A DNA stretch of 64,000 bases, taken from Vigna angularis (Eukaryota > Streptophyta > Magnoliopsida > Fabales > Fabaceae). Every line of letters starts with the position of its first letter. Positions within the stretch are counted from its first letter, which is position 1. The stretch lies in NCBI RefSeq assembly GCF_016808095.1, contig NC_068971.1, forward strand, positions 2,294,001 through 2,358,000, given 5' to 3'. Below are positions 60,858 to 64,000 of this stretch, one piece after another. The notes beneath the pieces were generated by a model that did not search any database, was not told where the DNA came from, and saw only the letters and a list, made by a program, of their open reading frames with translations. Both the position numbers and the translations under genes were made by a program.

Positions 60858-61762
60858 GGCTTAAATGCTTACTTCGTTCCCATGTTAGGAGGTAATTTTC
60901 AGTTTAGTACCCGGTTTTAAAAATGTAGACATTTGGTCCCTATGTTTTCAAAATTGTATGAATCAAGTCCCATCTGTTAAATTGAGAGAAACGGAATTAA
61001 CTCCCAGCTGACGTGGCGAAGGAATCTGTACATTTTCTTCTCTCTCCTCTGCTTTTCCTGCAAAGCCCCAACTTTTTCTCTCTTTTCTATATCTTTATTA
61101 AATACTTTTTTCTCTTTCTCCTTCCTCCACAACCTCTACCTCCAGAATTATTAGAAAGGTAGAGAAGAGAAATTGACCGAACGGTGTTAGTGACCGAATG
61201 ATGTCAGTGACTGAACGGTGTGAGTGACCGAATGGTGTGAGTGACCGAATGGTATGAGTGACCAAATCGTATGAGTGACCGAATGCTACGAGTGACCGAA
61301 CGGTATGAGTGACCGAATGGTGTCAGTGACCGAACGACACGGTGTGAGTGACCAAATGGTGTAAGTCAATGACCGAGCGATGTGAGTAAATATTTGAGGG
61401 TTCCAATGACCGAACGGTGTGAGTGTTGTTGACCATTCATTCAATTTCTCTTCTCTACCTTTTTCATAATTCTGGAGGTAGAGGTTGTGGAGGAAGGAGA
61501 GAGAGAAAAAAAGTATTTAATAAAGATATAGAAAAGAGAGAAAAAGCTGGGGCTTTGCAGGAAAAACTGAGGAGAGAGAAGAAAATGTGCAAATTCCTCG
61601 CCACGTCAGCTGGGAGTTAACTCTGTTTCTCTCAATTTAACGGAAGGGAGGACTTGATTCATTCAATTTTGAAAACATAGGGACCAAATGTGTACATTTT
61701 TAAAACTGGCTACTAAACTGAAAATTACCTCCTAAGATGGGGACGAAGTAAGCATTTAAGCC
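60858..61762. mobile_element. Mutator-like foldback element with about 320-bp inverted repeats and a minisatellite loop
   Basis: The left end GGCTTAAATGCTTACTTCGT is matched by the reverse complement of the right end. The arms 60858-61176 and 61441-61762 pair over about 320 bases, including the words TTTGGTCCCTATGTTTTC, CAGCTGACGTGGCGA and CTACCTCCAGAATTAT. The flanks TCATTTTTA (60849-60857) and TTATTTTTA (61763-61771) form a 9-bp target duplication with one mismatch. The loop is filled by a 17-bp tandem array. No transposase is encoded. Confidence 0.8.
61175..61430. repeat. 17-bp minisatellite (GTGACCGAATGGTGTGA) in the element loop
   Basis: About eleven units of 17 bp with a few substitutions run from 61175 to about 61372, with one unit lengthened by five bases and a last partial copy near 61409-61426. 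The GACCGAACG word is also the core of the repeats at 21.1-22.0 kb. Confidence 0.9.
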
Positions 61763-62465
61763 TTATTTTTATTATTAGTACGTTGAAGTTGTATATGGTT
61801 AGAGAATTATCACTCTCAAAATAGAATTCACTAGTAAAAAAAAGTTTTGACATTAAAAATAATCGATGATATTAGTATAAATAGATGTTTAATTTAGATG
61901 TTAGAATTTATATTTTTTCGACATCACATGCTCATTAGACATTGAATTTCTGACGTCATATTGGGTAAATTTCATGAATTGTCTGGCGCGAAGTTGAAAA
62001 TGTATCAATGCATGACGTCAAATGTTTTAGTTCCAAATGTAAAAGAGTTATAAGACGTCAGAATATAACTTTTGAGACGTTATATGTTAGTGAATTAATA
62101 AAAATTTGGACACGAAGGTGAAAATTTATTTACTTTATCTTTGTGCAAAACCTTCTTTTTTGCTTAAACACTTATTGAACAAAGCTTTCGGCGACCATCA
62201 CATGTAACCTTTCTTTCATTTTACACAAATGTACATTGATTAACTACTTTAGGTATGATTTTTTTTTTCGTTTTGACCGATTGGTTTTGTGCACATGTAC
62301 TCTTTGTAGCATAGGCGCATTTTCTTTTCTCTCTCACTCGCGGCAACAATTTATTCCAACGGAGAACCCACCTTTAAAAATGTTAGTTTCGTTTTAGGTT
62401 TTTGATGAACTTTCATTTTTTTTTAATGGGCTATAAAGTAGTTGAACTTGTTAGAATTGATGATA

Positions 62466-62523
62466 TTGATATTGTTAATATTGATATTGTTAATATTGAT
62501 ATTGTTAATATTGATATTGTTGA
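62466..62523. repeat. 15-bp tandem repeat (TTGATATTGTTAATA), nearly four copies
   Basis: Three identical 15-bp units start at 62466, 62481 and 62496, followed by one partial unit. Confidence 0.92.
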
Positions 62524-63329
62524 ATTTGTTTGTTGTTCATGCATTGTATACATCTAAACTTAGGATAAAACTGAGAATATATTAAAATGAACTTCAAACC
62601 ACCAAAAAATCATGAGAAACCTCCACACAAAAATTTAGATCAAAATTCAAAGTATAAGTATGTGAAATATTTTTGCAAAGTTTGAAAAATACAATAAATT
62701 GATGAAAAATAGAAAACGACCTTTTTTTTTAAAATATAGAACGAACAATTGGCCTTCGACCCTAGATCGATATATAATAATGTCAACTTTGTCAACCGAA
62801 ACAAAAGTTATGGTTGTTTAAATATATGTAACAACCGATTTTTCATATAATATTTAAACTTTAGATTAATCCAAAATAAGGGTTCCAAGGAGTGATAAAA
62901 AAATTTCAACTAAAAATAATAAATATAGCTATCAAAACCAAAAATCACAAGTAAATAGTCAATATACAGTATTTATTAACATCATTCACTACTACTAATT
63001 TAACACCACTACTACATACTATTGATATAATGACAATTTTTTCTTCATTTTATGGGTGATGGTGCATACAAACCTTTGTTAGCCACATTCCTATGGTTTT
63101 TCAAGTTTTACATGTGATAGTTTTAGTTTATAGTTTTGATTAGTTCATACAAATTTGAAAATGAATTTTGGATATATGAAATGTCAAAATTAGGCTATAT
63201 TTACTAATTTTTTGCTTTTCAAGTTTAGTAAAATTGTAAAAATAAATCATTTATTAAAAAAACAAATGAGAAATGTCTGAAAGTGCATTTTTGGACATCA
63301 TTTGACGTATTTGATGTTGAAATTGAAAA

Positions 63330-63500
63330 TTTCCAACGTCAATTGACGAATGAAAATGCAAATTTCAGACATCAATCGACGTATGAAAATGACAATTTCT
63401 GATGTCAATTATCGTCTCAAAGTGTCAATTTCTGATGTCAATTTTCGTCTCAAAGTGTCAATTTCTGATGTCAATTAATGTCTCAAAATGTCAATTTTCA
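63330..63500. repeat. 33-bp subterminal-type repeat
   Basis: Units of about 33 bp built from TGTCAATTTCTGATGTCAAT and CGTCTCAAAG recur four to five times. Two of them are nearly identical. They fit subterminal repeats of the element proposed at 61829-63570. Confidence 0.7.
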
Positions 63501-63585
63501 ACATCAAATAACATTTCTTTCAAAATATAAAAAATGACAGATTTTTCTTATACTTTAACATTATAATTACACTCATGAATTATAA

Positions 63586-64000
63586 CACTAGTACAGCAGA
63601 AGCAAATGGCCTCGGTTGTTTTTGGTCATAGACCCCGGTTTAGAAACCGAGGCATATACGAACGAGGTAAAAAGTCTTATTTTTATGCCTCGGTTGTAAA
63701 CCGAGTTAGTATGTTGTCTTATATTGTCTCAGTTTAAACCTGAACCGAGGCAGTAAAGTATTTTTTTTTATTTTTTTTATTTCTGTCACATCGTGGAGTA
63801 CAGGGAAGCATTTTTTTCTGGACATTGTGGAGCACAGGAAAGCAGAAGTGGGAAGCAGCGATGGGATGCAGAAGTGAAGCACAGGGAAACAGAAGTGGGA
63901 AGCTGGAGACGGTTCCGTCCGAAACCGACGAGATCACGGTGCTCTCCACCGACGGGGACTACGACAGCGATGGGAGGCTGGTGTTCAAGGCCTCGCTGTG
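63586..64000 (+). mobile_element. 5' end of a CACTA (En/Spm)-like element, continuing past the window
   Basis: It starts CACTAGTACAGCAGAAG, followed at once by repeated CCTCGGTT and AACCGAGGC words in both orientations (about 63610-63755). This is a hallmark of subterminal repeats in legume CACTA elements. The right end lies outside the window. A GC-rich open frame begins at 63861 inside it. Confidence 0.6.
63861..64000 (+). CDS. Partial open frame with coding-like composition inside the CACTA-like element
   Basis: From ATG at 63861-63863 the frame stays open to the window edge (46 codons). The second half has clear codon bias with G/C at third positions and encodes ETVPSETDEITVLS, then TDGDYDSDGRLVFKASL. 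I do not recognise the protein. The first part, with repeated GAAGTGGGAAGC-like words, looks non-coding, so the true exon may start later (near 63907). This could be a captured host gene fragment or the first exon of a real gene. The bases beyond the window would decide. Confidence 0.4.
   Translation, partial: MGCRSEAQGNRSGKLETVPSETDEITVLSTDGDYDSDGRLVFKASL

Larger units (their letters stand above)
61829..63570. mobile_element. Probable decayed non-autonomous CACTA-type element
   Basis: The left edge reads CACTAGTAAAAAAAAG. Behind it and near the far end are many short GACGTCA, ACATCAA and TGATGTCAATT words in both orientations, like the subterminal repeats of En/Spm elements. The right edge near 63540-63570 (GACAGATTTTTCTTATAC) only loosely matches the left end in reverse, and no clean TAGTG terminus is visible. 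No transposase frame is seen. Confidence 0.35.

Noticed and set aside
1..64000. CRISPR arrays, bacterial operons, tRNA or rRNA genes, and common conserved plant microRNAs
   Set aside because: The tandem arrays have no unique spacers between repeats; no tRNA B-box with cloverleaf context and no mature sequence of the common conserved miRNA families was found by eye. A tRNAscan or miRNA search would be needed to exclude rarer ones.

Overview
The window is plant nuclear DNA, most likely from a papilionoid legume of the Phaseolus/Vigna group. Genes are split by GT-AG introns, spacers are very AT-rich, there is no operon structure, and all proteins are plant-type (SAM decarboxylase with its plant tiny/small uORF leader, KIN-type stress peptides, NIK receptor kinase, P-class PPR, plant RPC6). 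The legume placement is inferred from overall protein resemblance and from the style of the repeats (TIRs full of ATCGAT motifs, CACTA ends with CCTCGGTT motifs). It is not proven.

Layout: 0-1.3 kb, first coding exon of an archaeal-type cofactor-independent phosphoglycerate mutase (minus, runs off the left edge). 3.9-4.5 kb, a three-exon KIN-like stress peptide (minus). 5.6-9.1 kb, RNA polymerase III subunit RPC6 (minus) with a long leader intron. 10.8-14.0 kb, a YIF1-family Golgi membrane protein (plus). 16.0-18.5 kb, mitochondrial proline dehydrogenase (plus). 20.0-29.7 kb, a repeat block: a CpG-rich insertion with 46-bp and 34-bp minisatellites, TA microsatellites, decayed AT repeats, 132-bp and 188-bp tandem arrays, and a Mutator-like inverted-repeat element that seems to carry a coding fragment. 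30.0-32.5 kb, S-adenosylmethionine decarboxylase with two overlapping uORFs (plus). 35.5-36.0 kb, a second KIN-like gene (plus). 36.4-37.4 kb, a short-chain dehydrogenase (minus). 37.8-39.0 kb, a 1.28-kb inverted-repeat element with a 10-bp target duplication. 40.8-42.7 kb, an intronless mitochondrial PPR gene (plus). 42.7-55.4 kb, a gene-poor spacer. 55.4-58.5 kb, an 11-exon NSP-interacting-kinase-type LRR receptor kinase (plus). 60.9-64 kb, a foldback element with a 17-bp minisatellite in its loop, a probable decayed CACTA element, and the 5' end of another CACTA-like element containing an open, GC-rich coding-like stretch that runs off the right edge.

The genes do not form one pathway. Several are linked to stress or growth (proline catabolism, polyamine synthesis, two KIN peptides, NIK kinase), the others are housekeeping. 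The most unusual content lies in the mobile and tandem-repeat DNA: three large inverted-repeat elements, and a shared GACCGAACG-type motif in two otherwise separate minisatellite regions 40 kb apart.
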